DNA of 37,500 nucleotides from Prorocentrum cordatum (Eukaryota > Sar > Dinophyceae > Prorocentrales > Prorocentraceae), in contig CAUYUJ010019281.1 in the NCBI GenBank assembly GCA_963575745.1, positions 900,235 through 937,734 of the forward strand, read 5' to 3'. Below, piece by piece: positions 1-10,613 of this stretch (its first letter is position 1; the number at the start of each line of letters is the position of its first letter). The translations under genes were made by a program, and so were the position numbers. The notes under the pieces were generated by a model, which was not told where the DNA came from, made no database searches, and saw nothing but the letters and a program-made list of their open reading frames with translations.

Positions 1-117
1 GGCGGCGTGGATTTTCGCCCGCCGGCCTCCCGGACCAGCGTGGGCTCCCGGGCCGGGCGTCGGCCAGTTGCCGCAAGGTCTCCCCAAAGCTTCCCACTGC
101 GCCTCCCCCCCCCTCCC
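1..117. other. left-edge flank, no gene recognised
   Basis: GC-rich sequence ending in a C-run (about 104-115) just before the tandem duplication starts. It is open on the plus strand, but the stretch is too short and too compositionally biased to call an exon. I see no recognisable motif. Confidence 0.4.
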
Positions 118-998
118 TACGGGAGCAACGGTGAGGGCCGCTTCTGGCCCGGCACGGCCCGAACGGTTTGGGCCGAACGAAGCGCGATCTGGTTGATATC
201 ACGAGAGCTGTCAAGAGGGAGACGGCCGTCAATGTGTCAACCCAGGCATGCGACGTCCTGATTTTCTCAGGACGGCGTCCCTGGAAGTCACGACCCTTTC
301 CCCGGCACCGGGTTTTCGTCCCGAGTCATTTCGTTGGAGTTTCCGAGGCCCGGCGAGGGCCCCCCAAGGCCGAAAATAGCCAAACACCTCCAGTCTTGAT
401 TTTTGTTTTACGACGCGAGCATGACTGGGAACATCTCTCGTTCCGGTCAGGGGGGTCACATGGAGCAGGCTGTCGTGGGCAGCAGGCGCACAGGGCGTGC
501 TCAGTGGTAGCTCGGGCCGTGCGGTGCGCGTGCAGGCGGCGCGACGTGCCGAGCGCAGCACTGCATTCTAGTGCTATGTCGGGCGTGTCCCTCTGCAGGA
601 GGAGAAGTCAAGAATAATCCAAACATGCGACGGGACGATTTTTCTTTTATGTTTGAAATGTGTTTGTTTGTTTGTATAAATCGTGCAAAATCTGGCCGTA
701 GGAGGACATGCCCGACCTAATGATATTGGTGCTCGCAGCATGGACGCTCTCCCGAAAGCGTTTCATACATTTCCAGGTATGGTTGAACAAGTCACGGGGT
801 ATCGCCTAGGACCGTCTGTTTTTACCATGTCCGCGGTCTTTTCTTGCATAGTCGTTGCGACTGTACGGCGCAGCTGTGAGGCCGCAGTTGCACCTCAGTG
901 TCTTTTAAGGTTCATGCTTCACACATGTTCGCCAAGCAGTGTTTGCACTCAGGGGTTCTCAAAGGAATTGGGCTGGTGTGCTGCCTTGGCGGCTGTGT
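118..998. other. unique part of the duplicated unit, no gene recognised
   Basis: About 880 bp of mixed composition, repeated at 2615-3495. Open frames of up to about 150 codons exist on both strands and overlap each other. None shows a recognisable domain, a consistent codon bias or a spliced-leader context. A short run of TTTG repeats lies near 660-675. I see no gene here that I can support. Confidence 0.4.
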
Positions 999-1196
999 AG
1001 CCGCCGCCGCCGCCGGCCCGTCGTCGCCTCGTCGTCGCCCGTCGTCTGGGTCGGTGTGCCGGTCCAGCGGCTAGTTCGCCGTCGCCGCCCCGTCGCCGCC
1101 TCGTCGTCGCCTCGTCGCCGCCCGTCGCTGCCCGTCGTCTGGGCCTGTGTGGCGAGTGGCGATCCGGCGGCCATGTCGTCGCCGTCGCCGCCCCGC
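999..1196. repeat. GTC/GCC-rich degenerate repeat
   Basis: Imperfect runs of cgtcgtcgcc and ccgtcgcc type, repeated at about 3496-3693. The same kind of tract precedes the 14-bp array in the composite repeats further along. Repeat-driven open frames on both strands (rich in R, P, S or in G, A, T) are not genes. Confidence 0.7.
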
Positions 1197-1198
1197 CG

Positions 1199-1437
1199 AT
1201 TGCACCACCTAGACTGCACCGCATAACGTGGACAAGCTAGGTTCTCCTTCTCTGAAAAGGGATATGGATCCACCACACCCCCGAGGCACGACTTATCCGT
1301 CCACGCTGGGGATGTGCAATTTGATATGATTTTGCTCCATCGCCAATTTTGAATATGAACCCAGACCATCCCAGCTAAGCTGGGTTCGACACCCGCCCTC
1401 ATCCTCTTCAAACAAGACTATATTCGCGCACTCGTTA
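1199..1437 (+). repeat. ~200-bp dispersed element with two 14-bp units (copy a)
   Basis: Begins with two tgcaccac-type 14-bp units, then ggttctccttctctgaaaagg. It continues through a conserved stretch reading roughly gcaatttgatatgattttgc then tccatcgcc, and ends near a gcgcgcactcgtt-like stretch. Copies occur at 3696-3934 (through the duplication), 7970-8180 and 9537-9728. The stretch cccagctaagctggg (around 1371-1386) is a tight palindrome followed by ggttcgacacc. The latter resembles a pol III B box, but no A box was found, so it is not called a tRNA-derived SINE. Confidence 0.75.
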
Positions 1438-1868
1438 ACAAGTGGCGCGCGTGCCATGGCTCTTGCACAGAAAGGAAAGGCGGCAGGAGAAGGAGGATGT
1501 GGAGGAGGGCGGGGAGAGGGGACGAGACATCGGAGAAGGAGGGCCTAGAGAGGGCCGCAAGAGGGGCTTCATAGGGCGAGCTTGAGGAGGCACCAAGGGC
1601 TGCCCCCCACAAGATGGCCTCAAGGACCTGCAACATGCTACCACGAGAGCTCTAATAAATACCCCAGAAGACCACAAAGGGGTCTCAAATGCCCACGGTA
1701 ACCACAAAAGCAAGTGAAAACCAGCTTCCTTGAAGCCTCCAAGCTCCAATGATGTCCCGACAAATTTTGGAGCAGACCCGGCTGCTGGATGCTCGCGGCG
1801 CAGTGCCGCATGTTTCGGCCTTGCACGGAGAAGGCTTGTCCAGGGCAGTCGGCTTGCGCACAGAATCT
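1438..1868. other. spacer inside duplicated unit
   Basis: About 430 bp, repeated at 3935-4365, purine-rich at its start. Minus-strand frames look protein-like in places but have no domain and overlap other frames equally well. I see nothing firm in it. Confidence 0.35.
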
Positions 1869-2614
1869 GGCTGGTGGGTGGGTGGGGTGCGGCAGGGGCG
1901 CGGGCTGGAGTGGGCGCGCTGGCTGGTAGGTAGAAGAATGCGGAGGGACTATAGAACGAGGTCGGGGCGGGGCGGGGCCGTGCCGAAATCAAGGGGGCGG
2001 GGCGGAGAGAGCGCGCTGGCTGGTGGGTGGACCGATGCGGAAGAGGCGCGCGGGATGGGGGGCGGTGCCGTCTCGAAATCAAGGGGTCGGGGCGGAAGGG
2101 GCGCGGTGGCTGCTAGGTTTGGGGATGCGAGGGGGGCGCGCGGGATGGGGGCGGCGCCGTGGCGAAATAAATTGTCGGGACGGGGGGGGCGCGCTGACTG
2201 GTGGATGGGGTGATGCAGAGGGGGCGCTCGGGATGGGGGGGTGATACCGTGCCGAAATGCAGGGGTCGGGGCGGAGGGGGCGCGCTGGCTGGCGGGTGGG
2301 GGATGTGGGGGGGGGGGAGGCGGTGCCGTGCCGAAATAAAAAAGGGTCGGGGCGGAGTAGGCGGTACCGCGCCGAAATGCGCTGGTCGGGGCGGAGGGTG
2401 CGCGCTGGCTGGTAGGTGGAGGATGCGGAGGGCCTATAGTACGATGTCGGGGCGGGAATGTGCCATGCCGAAATACAAGGGGTCGGGGCGGAGGGGCGCG
2501 CTGGCAGTGGGTGGGGGATGCGGAAGAGGCGGGCGGGATGCGGGGGGCGGTGCCGTACCGAAATACAAGGATCAGGGCGGAAGGGGCGCTCTGGCTGGTA
2601 GGTGGGGGGCTGGG
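1869..2614 (+). repeat. G-rich minisatellite, ~85-95 bp unit (in copy 1)
   Basis: Degenerate units built from gtgccgaaata(n)agggtcgggg, then cggagggggcgcgctggctgg, then tgggtggggg, then a gatgcgg-type end. The gccgaaat landmark recurs mostly every 78-96 bp (near 1982, 2069, 2158, 2250, 2328, 2465, 2555), with one short interval. G is strongly concentrated on the plus strand, with many G-runs of four or more. Confidence 0.88.
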
Positions 2615-5109
2615 TACGGGAGCAACGGTGAGGGCCGCTTCTGGCCCGGCACGGCCCGAACGGTTTGGGCCGAACGAAGCGCGATCTGGTTGATATCACG
2701 AGAGCTGTCAAGAGGGAGACGGCCGTCAATGTGTCAACCCAGGCATGCGACGTCCTGATTTTCTCAGGACGGCGTCCCTGGAAGTCACGACCCTTTCCCC
2801 GGCACCGGGTTTTCGTCCCGAGTCATTTCGTTGGAGTTTCCGAGGCCCGGCGAGGGCCCCCCAAGGCCGAAAATAGCCAAACACCTCCAGTCTTGATTTT
2901 TGTTTTACGACGCGAGCATGACTGGGAACATCTCTCGTTCCGGTCAGGGGGGTCACATGGAGCAGGCTGTCGTGGGCAGCAGGCGCACAGGGCGTGCTCA
3001 GTGGTAGCTCGGGCCGTGCGGTGCGCGTGCAGGCGGCGCGACGTGCCGAGCGCAGCACTGCATTCTAGTGCTATGTCGGGCGTGTCCCTCTGCAGGAGGA
3101 GAAGTCAAGAATAATCCAAACATGCGACGGGACGATTTTTCTTTTATGTTTGAAATGTGTTTGTTTGTTTGTATAAATCGTGCAAAATCTGGCCGTAGGA
3201 GGACATGCCCGACCTAATGATATTGGTGCTCGCAGCATGGACGCTCTCCCGAAAGCGTTTCATACATTTCCAGGTATGGTTGAACAAGTCACGGGGTATC
3301 GCCTAGGACCGTCTGTTTTTACCATGTCCGCGGTCTTTTCTTGCATAGTCGTTGCGACTGTACGGCGCAGCTGTGAGGCCGCAGTTGCACCTCAGTGTCT
3401 TTTAAGGTTCATGCTTCACACATGTTCGCCAAGCAGTGTTTGCACTCAGGGGTTCTCAAAGGAATTGGGCTGGTGTGCTGCCTTGGCGGCTGTGTAGCCG
3501 CCGCCGCCGCCGGCCCGTCGTCGCCTCGTCGTCGCCCGTCGTCTGGGTCGGTGTGCCGGTCCAGCGGCTAGTTCGCCGTCGCCGCCCCGTCGCCGCCTCG
3601 TCGTCGCCTCGTCGCCGCCCGTCGCTGCCCGTCGTCTGGGCCTGTGTGGCGAGTGGCGATCCGGCGGCCATGTCGTCGCCGTCGCCGCCCCGCCGATTGC
3701 ACCACCTAGACTGCACCGCATAACGTGGACAAGCTAGGTTCTCCTTCTCTGAAAAGGGATATGGATCCACCACACCCCCGAGGCACGACTTATCCGTCCA
3801 CGCTGGGGATGTGCAATTTGATATGATTTTGCTCCATCGCCAATTTTGAATATGAACCCAGACCATCCCAGCTAAGCTGGGTTCGACACCCGCCCTCATC
3901 CTCTTCAAACAAGACTATATTCGCGCACTCGTTAACAAGTGGCGCGCGTGCCATGGCTCTTGCACAGAAAGGAAAGGCGGCAGGAGAAGGAGGATGTGGA
4001 GGAGGGCGGGGAGAGGGGACGAGACATCGGAGAAGGAGGGCCTAGAGAGGGCCGCAAGAGGGGCTTCATAGGGCGAGCTTGAGGAGGCACCAAGGGCTGC
4101 CCCCCACAAGATGGCCTCAAGGACCTGCAACATGCTACCACGAGAGCTCTAATAAATACCCCAGAAGACCACAAAGGGGTCTCAAATGCCCACGGTAACC
4201 ACAAAAGCAAGTGAAAACCAGCTTCCTTGAAGCCTCCAAGCTCCAATGATGTCCCGACAAATTTTGGAGCAGACCCGGCTGCTGGATGCTCGCGGCGCAG
4301 TGCCGCATGTTTCGGCCTTGCACGGAGAAGGCTTGTCCAGGGCAGTCGGCTTGCGCACAGAATCTGGCTGGTGGGTGGGTGGGGTGCGGCAGGGGCGCGG
4401 GCTGGAGTGGGCGCGCTGGCTGGTAGGTAGAAGAATGCGGAGGGACTATAGAACGAGGTCGGGGCGGGGCGGGGCCGTGCCGAAATCAAGGGGGCGGGGC
4501 GGAGAGAGCGCGCTGGCTGGTGGGTGGACCGATGCGGAAGAGGCGCGCGGGATGGGGGGCGGTGCCGTCTCGAAATCAAGGGGTCGGGGCGGAAGGGGCG
4601 CGGTGGCTGCTAGGTTTGGGGATGCGAGGGGGGCGCGCGGGATGGGGGCGGCGCCGTGGCGAAATAAATTGTCGGGACGGGGGGGGCGCGCTGACTGGTG
4701 GATGGGGTGATGCAGAGGGGGCGCTCGGGATGGGGGGGTGATACCGTGCCGAAATGCAGGGGTCGGGGCGGAGGGGGCGCGCTGGCTGGCGGGTGGGGGA
4801 TGTGGGGGGGGGGGAGGCGGTGCCGTGCCGAAATAAAAAAGGGTCGGGGCGGAGTAGGCGGTACCGCGCCGAAATGCGCTGGTCGGGGCGGAGGGTGCGC
4901 GCTGGCTGGTAGGTGGAGGATGCGGAGGGCCTATAGTACGATGTCGGGGCGGGAATGTGCCATGCCGAAATACAAGGGGTCGGGGCGGAGGGGCGCGCTG
5001 GCAGTGGGTGGGGGATGCGGAAGAGGCGGGCGGGATGCGGGGGGCGGTGCCGTACCGAAATACAAGGATCAGGGCGGAAGGGGCGCTCTGGCTGGTAGGT
5101 GGGGGGCTG
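2615..5109. repeat. tandem duplication, copy 2
   Basis: Second copy of the 2,497-bp unit. It follows copy 1 to about 5109. Copy 1 then re-enters the unit start, whereas copy 2 continues into more G-rich minisatellite. No fixed differences between the copies were noticed by eye. Confidence 0.93.
3727..3934 (+). repeat. ~200-bp dispersed element (copy b)
   Basis: Identical to the element at 1230-1437 because it lies in copy 2 of the tandem duplication. It has the same ggttctcc start, palindrome and ggttcgacacc motif. Confidence 0.75.
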
Positions 5110-6188
5110 CGGAAGGGGGTCGCGAGGGGGGGGGCGGAGAGGCTGCCCTGGCTGGCGTGTGGGGTGATGCTGAGGGGGCGCTCGGGGTGGGTGGGGGGCG
5201 GTGCTGTTCCGAAATAGAAGGGTCGGGGCGGAGGGCGCGCTGGCTGTGGTGTGATGCGGATGGGGCATGTGCGTGGGGGGGGGCGGTGCGGGGCGTGCCG
5301 GGCTGAGGGGCCGTGCCGCCAATGATCGCGGCGGGGGGGGGCGCGCTGACTGGCGGCGGGGTGGCGGGGTGATGCGGAGGTGGCGCGCGGGATGGGGGGG
5401 GGGGACCAGTGCCGTGCCGAATAAAGTGGTCGGAGCTCTAGACACCCTGTGCAAGAGAATCAAGGGTCGGGCGAGGGGCGCGATGGGCTTGCGGGCGGGG
5501 GGATGCGGGGGGGCGCGCGGGATGGGGGGGGCGCGCGCTGGCTGGTGGGTGGGGTGGCGCGTGGGGGGGCCGTGCCCAGGGTTGGGGCGGAGGGGGCGCG
5601 CTGGGCGGGTGGGGGATGGCGGCGTGGGTGGGTGGGTGGGGGGGGGTGCCGTGCCGAAATAGAAGGGTCGGGGCGGAGGGGGCGCGCTGGCAGTGGGGGG
5701 AGGCGGGGGGGGCGCGCGGGGAAGGGGGGGCGCGCCGAAATAAAAAGGTCGGGGCGGAGGGGGCGCGCTGGCAAGGGTGGGGCGGAAGCGGGGGGGCGCG
5801 CGGGATAGGTGGGGCAGGGGTGCGGCGGAGGGGGCGCGCTGGCTGGTGGTTGAGGAAATGGTGGTCTGGGTGGGTGGGCGGGGGGGGCTGCGCCGAAAAA
5901 AAATGGTCGGGGCCGAGGGGGCGCGCTGGCAGGTGGGCGAGGGGGATGCTGAGGGGGCGCGTGGGATGGGGGGGGAACGGTGCCGAAAGAAAAGGATCGG
6001 GGCGGAGGGGGCGCGCCGGCTGGTGGGCGGGGGGGGGCCGGAGGGGCGCTGGCGGGTGGGGGGGGTGCGGAACGGGCGCGAGGGATGGGGGGGGGTGCCG
6101 TGCCGAAATCAAAAGGTCGGGGCGGGGGGGCGCGCTGGCTGGTGGGCGGGGGGGGGTGCGGAGGGGGGCGCGCGGGATGGGGGGGGTG
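4366..6188 (+). repeat. G-rich minisatellite, main block
   Basis: Continuation of the 85-95 bp G-rich repeat for about 1.8 kb. It includes the minisatellite of duplication copy 2 and units beyond it (gccgaaat landmarks near 5207, 5417, 5651, 5733, 5891, 5973, 6101). At about 5415-5465 one unit changes into a gtggtcggagctctagacac sequence that reappears at 6860-6900, where the array joins the first composite repeat. That fragment is therefore probably a trace of an earlier array/composite junction. Long Pro/Arg- or Gly/Arg-rich frames here are repeat artefacts. Confidence 0.88.
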
Positions 6189-6479
6189 AACTGCGAACTG
6201 CGACCTGCTTGAACGCCGCGCGGGCGCTGCAGGGTGGGGCCGAAGCACCCAGAAAACGACTAATTCAGCACTGCCGGAACGCGCTTGGGCAATATAATAA
6301 TCCTCAGAATCGCTCTCTAGATCGACCCACGTGCTAATTAGTGCAAACGAGCTTCATAAGGGAAGGGGCGGCGTCTTGAACGCAGCGGGCGTCATTCAGT
6401 CCTGTCGTTGCTTCGCTTCGGAACCTGTCAGCAAAAAGTACAGTGAAACTCCGGATGTCATCCAACCATCTTCGCTTTG
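6189..6479. other. non-repeat interruption of the G-rich array
   Basis: About 290 bp of ordinary composition inside the minisatellite, bounded on both sides by the same G-rich unit. It contains several tandem-looking gaactgcgaactgcgacctg steps at its left edge. No open frame with a recognisable product, no inverted termini and no poly-A were found. It is either an insertion or a relic of the pre-array sequence. Confidence 0.5.
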
Positions 6480-6862
6480 GATGGGGGGGGGGGGGGGCCG
6501 TGCCGAAATGCAATGGTCGGGGCGGACGGGGCGCGCTGGCTAGTGGGTGGGGGGCGCGCGGAGGGGGCGCGCGGATATGGGGGGGGCGCGCCCGAAATAA
6601 AAGGGTCGGAGCGGAGTGGGCGCGCTGGCTGGTGGGTGGGGAAATGGTGGGTGGGTGGGTGGGGGTGGGGGGGGCGTGCCGAAATAAAAGGGTCAGGGCC
6701 GGGGGGGCGCGCTGGCTGGTGGGTGGGGGGGATGCTGAGGGGGCGCGTGGGATGGGGGGGGTGCTGGTGGGTGGGGGGATGGGGTGGGGGAGATGGGGGC
6801 GCGCTGAGGGCGCGCTGGCTGGTGGAATGGGTGGGTGATGGAGGGGGTGCCGTGCCGAAATA
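6480..6862 (+). repeat. G-rich minisatellite, terminal block
   Basis: Further units of the 85-95 bp G-rich repeat (gccgaaat landmarks near 6504, 6590, 6678, 6851). They end where the sequence switches to gtggtcgaagttctaaacat and enters the first composite repeat. Confidence 0.85.
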
Positions 6863-7711
6863 AAGTGGTCGAAGTTCTAAACATCCTGTGTAAGAGAAAA
6901 ACAAGTCGTCAGTTTGCAAGAATCCCTTGCGAAAAAGTAGACGAAGTGCACACGCGCGCGTCGTCGCGAGCAAATGCCGGAATCCTTCAAACAGACGCCA
7001 GGTTTCGTAGGGATCTCAAATCCGAGTGCCCCGAAAACATACAAAAACAGTTGATGTTTTTTTGTTGAAAAAAGAAAGACATAAATTAGGTTCTGCACGT
7101 TTTTGCCAATTGTTCATGAGCCCATCGGTTTTCAACCCGTTCCATCAAATGGGACCAAGTAGGCCTCTCGCGCGCGCATGTCGAAATCATTCGAACACCC
7201 TTGCGCGTGCGTGCGAAAAAAAAAGGGCAAATAGTTAATACCATGCGGGCCAATCGCGCCCGTCGGCCACGCGCGCATGTCGAATTCCTTCCGGAACCTT
7301 CATCACCGACATGTGGGCACCATCGTCGTTATCGGTTGTCGGTGTGATCAGCATCGTTGCTGTCAGTGACCTTGCCTTCGTCATCGTCATCGTCGTCACC
7401 AGCGTTTCTACTTTTGTCGACGTCGCCATGATACCGCGCCCGGCCAATTCACCGATTTGCACTGAGTCGCCGAAACGCGCTGGGAAATGCCAAGCGGTCA
7501 GCGCCAACGCAGCCGGGCCGGTCGCGCCAAACTAGCCGGCCGCTCTGCGCACGAGCTTGCGCGTTAGCGCGGCCGCAGCGAAGCGGCAATCAGCGCCACG
7601 CAGTTATGGCAATCGCCGCCGCATGGGTTTTGCAAACCAAATCAAGGGTGGGTGGGCGGGCATGATTGCGCGAGCAGTGGGGTTGACAGTTTCAAGGTCG
7701 GCTGGGTGGGT

Positions 7712-7971
7712 TGCACCACAGGGATTACACCACATAGAGTGCACCATATATTGAACCACGTGGATTGCACAACGTAAATTGCACAATATGGATTGCGTAA
7801 CATACGTTGCACCAAATAGACTGCACCATCTAGATTGCACAGTACCGCTTGCACAGCATAGTTTGCACAGCTTCGATTGTACCGCACAGATTGTACAACA
7901 TAGGCCGTATAACAAGTTGCACCATATTCATTGGACCACCTACATTGCACCACGTATAGTGCACAGTACAG
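7712..7971 (+). repeat. 14-bp minisatellite array, consensus tgcaccacatagat
   Basis: About 18-19 consecutive degenerate 14-mers, for example tgcaccaaatagac, tgcaccatctagat, tgcacaacgtaaat and tgcacagcatagtt. The TGCAC start and the AGAT-like end are best kept. The period is not a multiple of three, so all frames are disrupted alike. There are no spacers between units, so this is not a CRISPR-type array. It ends directly in ggttctcc of the ~200-bp element. Confidence 0.92.
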
Positions 7972-8180
7972 GTTCTCCTTTCTAAAAAAGAAAATAGGTT
8001 CTACCACCCTCCCCTCACACGGACTGAACCATCCACTTCTTTGTATTGCAATTTACAGATGATTCTGCCCCATCGTCCATCCTAAATATGAATTCTCACT
8101 ATCCCAGGGGGGCCGGTACGGTATCGCCCCCCCCCGCCATCCTCTCGCAAAAATGCTATGCGCGCGCATTCGTTTATCAA
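7970..8180 (+). repeat. ~200-bp dispersed element (copy c)
   Basis: Diverged copy: ggttctcctttctaaaaaag, then a C-rich stretch, attgcaatttacagatgatt, a ctgccccatcgtcc segment, a catcc...aatatgaat segment, and a gcgcgcattcgtttatcaa end. It aligns along its length with 1230-1437 and 9537-9728. Confidence 0.75.
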
Positions 8181-8647
8181 ATATCGTAAATTCCAACAAA
8201 TCACCAAAAAGGTACGACATGCACTCGCGCGCGTCGTCGCGCGCGAATGCCGAAATCCTCCAAAAACCAACGGTTTCGGAAGGATTTCAAAACCGAGTGT
8301 TAACACATGAGGTTTTGCAACAGTTGTTTTCTAAAAAAACTTACGCGCGCTTTTGCAAAAACTGGAGGAAACCATTGGTTTTTCAATATGTTCGAAAAAC
8401 ATACAAAACGGGCTTCGCGCGCGCATGTCGAAATCGTTCGACCGCCCTTGCGCGCGTGCCGTCGCGAGAACCCTCTGCAAAAAAGAAACGAAGTGCACGC
8501 GCGCGCGTCGTCGCGCGCGCATGCCGGAATCCTCAAAAACAACCTTCGGTTTCGGAAGGATTCCAAAATCGAGTGTCCAAAAAACATACAACAACAGTGT
8601 TTCGCAGCACGGATTTTCAACGAAAGTGTGCGCGCGCGCTCTTGCGT

Positions 8648-9330
8648 CGTCGTCGTCGTCGTCGCCATCCTCCCTGCTCCCTCGTCGTCGTCGTCGTCGC
8701 CGTCGTCTTCTTCTGGTTTGTCCTCGTCGTCGTCGTCGTCCTCTTTGGCGTCGTCGTTGTTCCCGTCGTCGTTGTCGCCGTGATCGTCCTTCCTCCTCCC
8801 TCGTCGTCGTCGTCGTCCATCGTCGGCGTCTCGTCGTCGTCCCTCCTATTTCGTCGCCGTCGTCGTCGTCGTCGTCGTCGTCTTCCCTCCTCCCTCGTCG
8901 TTAACGTCGTCGGCGTCGCCGTCCTCCCTCCTTCTTCGTCGTTCGCGCGTCCCCCTCCTCCCTACTCTCTCGTCGTTGTCGTCGTTGTCGCCGTCGTTGT
9001 CCTCCCTCCTCCCTCCCTCGTCGTCGTCTTCTTCGTTGGCGACGTCGTCGTCGTCGTCGTCGTCATCCTCTTGCTTTCGGCGTCGTCGGCGTCGTCGTCG
9101 TCTTCGGCGTCGTCGTCGTCGTCGTCGGCGTTGTCATCGTCGTCGTCGTCGGCGGCGACGGCGTCGTCGTCGTCTTCATCGTCGTCGTCGGTGTCGTCGT
9201 CGTCGTTGTTGTCGTTGTCGGAGTCGTTGGAGACGTCGGTGTCGTCGTAGTCGTTGTCGGCGGTTTCGTCGTCGTTGTCGCTGCCGGCGTCGGCGTCGGT
9301 GTCGCTGCCAAGTGCAATTTGGTATCTACC
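8648..9330 (+). repeat. (GTC)n-rich array
   Basis: Nearly 700 bp of imperfect cgtcgtcgtc interspersed with ctccctcct and ctcgtcgtt blocks. It creates long Val-, Ser-, Arg-, Asp- or Thr-rich frames in all six readings. Such frames carry no evolutionary signal and are not annotated as genes. Confidence 0.93.
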
Positions 9331-9428
9331 GTCAGTGTCTTGAGAGGTCTTGCGAACAAGTTGCGGATAGGAGGGTGGGATGTTTGCACGAGCAGTGGAG
9401 GACAGCCTCAAGTTGAGCAAGTGATTGG

Positions 9429-9538
9429 TTGCTCAACATAATTAGGTTGCACCACGCAGATCGCACCACCTAGCTTGCTCCACATTTTGCACCACATAGA
9501 TGGCACCACACAAATGGCACAACATTGGTTGCACAACT
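9429..9538 (+). repeat. 14-bp minisatellite array (short)
   Basis: About eight degenerate 14-mers, including tgcaccacgcagat, cgcaccacctagct, tgcaccacatagat and ggcacaacattggt. It runs directly into ggttctctattcttaaaagg of the ~200-bp element. Confidence 0.88.
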
Positions 9539-9728
9539 TGGGTTCTCTATTCTTAAAAGGAATGGGATTCCCCCCCTGGGGTTATCACCCCCTTTTCGCA
9601 TTGCAATTTGCATCTGATTCTGCTCCATCGTCCATCACGAACTTTTACCATCCCAGCCGAACCAGTGTCGACCCCCTCAGGCACCTTCTGCGAAAAATAC
9701 GATGCGCGCGCACCCAATTATCAAGAAC
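9537..9728 (+). repeat. ~200-bp dispersed element (copy d)
   Basis: ggttctctattcttaaaagg, a C-rich stretch, then gcattgcaatttgcatctga and ttctgctccatcgtccatca, with a gcgcgcacccaattatcaag end. It aligns with the copies at 1230 and 7970. Confidence 0.75.
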
Positions 9729-9801
9729 CATCAAGTTCCAAGTTGCACCAGTGAAATCTGTCATCATGCTGGAGTGTCCATTTCCAAGTGTCCAACATTG
9801 C

Positions 9802-10602
9802 TATGTATATTCTCATAAGCACCTCTCCGAGGGAGTAGAGCTCAGAGGCGATTAATGCGCACGTCGTCCGCGATTTTTCTGGCCGTGTCGCTCGGGACAT
9901 CCTCGAAATTCTGAAAATCGGTGGCACCCCTCACGCAGATCGTGACGTCAGGGTCCAAAAACACATGGTAATTTCAACATTTTAACATAAAACCTTCAAA
10001 CACATATGGTAATTTCAAAAAATTTGACCCCGCTTCTCAGAGAATGGCGGTTTCGCATGACAAATCCCCAAAATCGAGCCCCAGGCCCCTCCTCGGAGCC
10101 TCCTGGGGGCCTCCTGGAACCTCCTGGGGCCTCCTGGGGCTTTCTGGACCTTCTGGTACCCCAGACCCCGCCTCGGAGCCTCCTGGAGTTCTCCTGGGCC
10201 TGCTGAGGCCGCCTGGGGCCTCCTGGGGCCTCCTGGGGCTTCAGAACTACATGCACACACAGAGACACAAATCACGCCCAACACATCACACGCTAGACAA
10301 ACATAACATACACACACAACACCGACACCACACAAAAAGCACGCACCACACAAAGCACACATCACACACACAACACTCACAATCCTGGGGCCTCCTGGAG
10401 CCTCTTCTGGTATCCAAGTCGGGCCTCCTGAGGCTTCCTGGGGGGCCCTGGTACACACATCGCAAGGTGTGGCAACCCCACTTGCGCTCGAGTGCGACTT
10501 CGCTGTTGCATGTCACTCCTGCTTCAAACGCCCCTTCAGCTTGTTGTATGAGCCTGGGCACACACGTGCCACTTGTATATATATATATATATATATATGT
10601 AA
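9802..10602 (+). repeat. ~800-bp decamer-bearing dispersed repeat, copy A
   Basis: Landmarks in order: cacctctccgagggagtaga with gctcagaggcgatt (about 9820-9855); a ggtggcacccctcacgcag segment; a run of TCCTGGGGCC decamers (about 10095-10235); cagaactacatgcacacaca; a CA-rich stretch; more decamers (about 10385-10450); and the closing gagcctgggcacacacgtgc then ttgtatatatatat. Copies occur at 20990-21545 and 21868-22760. Both ends abut TA/ATG-type microsatellites. A tRNA-like A box was considered (agtagagctcagagg) but no correctly spaced B box was seen. Confidence 0.85.
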
Positions 10603-10613
10603 GTAAATAATGC

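Larger units (their letters stand above)
118..2614. repeat. tandem duplication, copy 1 (2,497 bp)
   Basis: The sequence starting tacgggagcaacggtgaggg at 118 restarts at 2615. Every open frame and landmark recurs with a constant offset of 2,497 and identical translation, so the copies look identical or nearly so. The unit holds, in order, a unique stretch (118-998), a GTC-rich stretch (about 999-1196), two 14-bp units plus a ~200-bp dispersed element (about 1199-1437), a spacer (1438-1868) and a G-rich minisatellite (about 1869-2614). The right border falls inside the minisatellite. This suggests unequal exchange or slippage there, or an assembly duplication. Confidence 0.95.
6864..8180. repeat. 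composite dispersed repeat, copy I (complete)
   Basis: Order of modules: a GCGCGC-bearing ~300-bp unit (about 6880-7235, with aagtgcacacgcgcgcgtcg and gcgcgcatgtcgaaatcatt as landmarks); a GTC/ATC-rich stretch (about 7300-7430); an anchor with catgggttttgcaaacc and ggtgggtgggcggg (about 7620-7660); a 14-bp array (7712-7971); and the ~200-bp element (7970-8180). The same order occurs in copies II and III, so the modules travel or were amplified together. No transposase or reverse transcriptase frame is present. Confidence 0.8.
8195..9728. repeat. composite dispersed repeat, copy II (complete)
   Basis: Two GCGCGC-bearing units (about 8195-8475 and 8476-8640) are followed by an expanded GTC array (about 8648-9330). 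Then come the anchor with gaacaagttgcggataggag and gtttgcacgagcagtgg, a 14-bp array (9429-9538) and the ~200-bp element (9537-9728). It repeats the module order of copy I. Confidence 0.8.

Noticed and set aside
1366-1392. tRNA-derived SINE with B box ggttcgacacc
   Set aside because: No A box at the right distance, and the motif is not kept in the other copies of the element.
7712-7971. CRISPR-like array
   Set aside because: Contiguous 14-bp units without unique spacers, in an evidently eukaryotic genome.
8153-9420. Long Val/Ser/Arg- or Asp/Thr-rich frames
   Set aside because: Products of the (GTC)n array, open in several frames at once.
9825-9855. tRNA-like A box in the ~800-bp repeat (gtagagctcagagg)
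   Set aside because: It carries a two-base insertion relative to the A-box consensus, and no B box lies at tRNA spacing.
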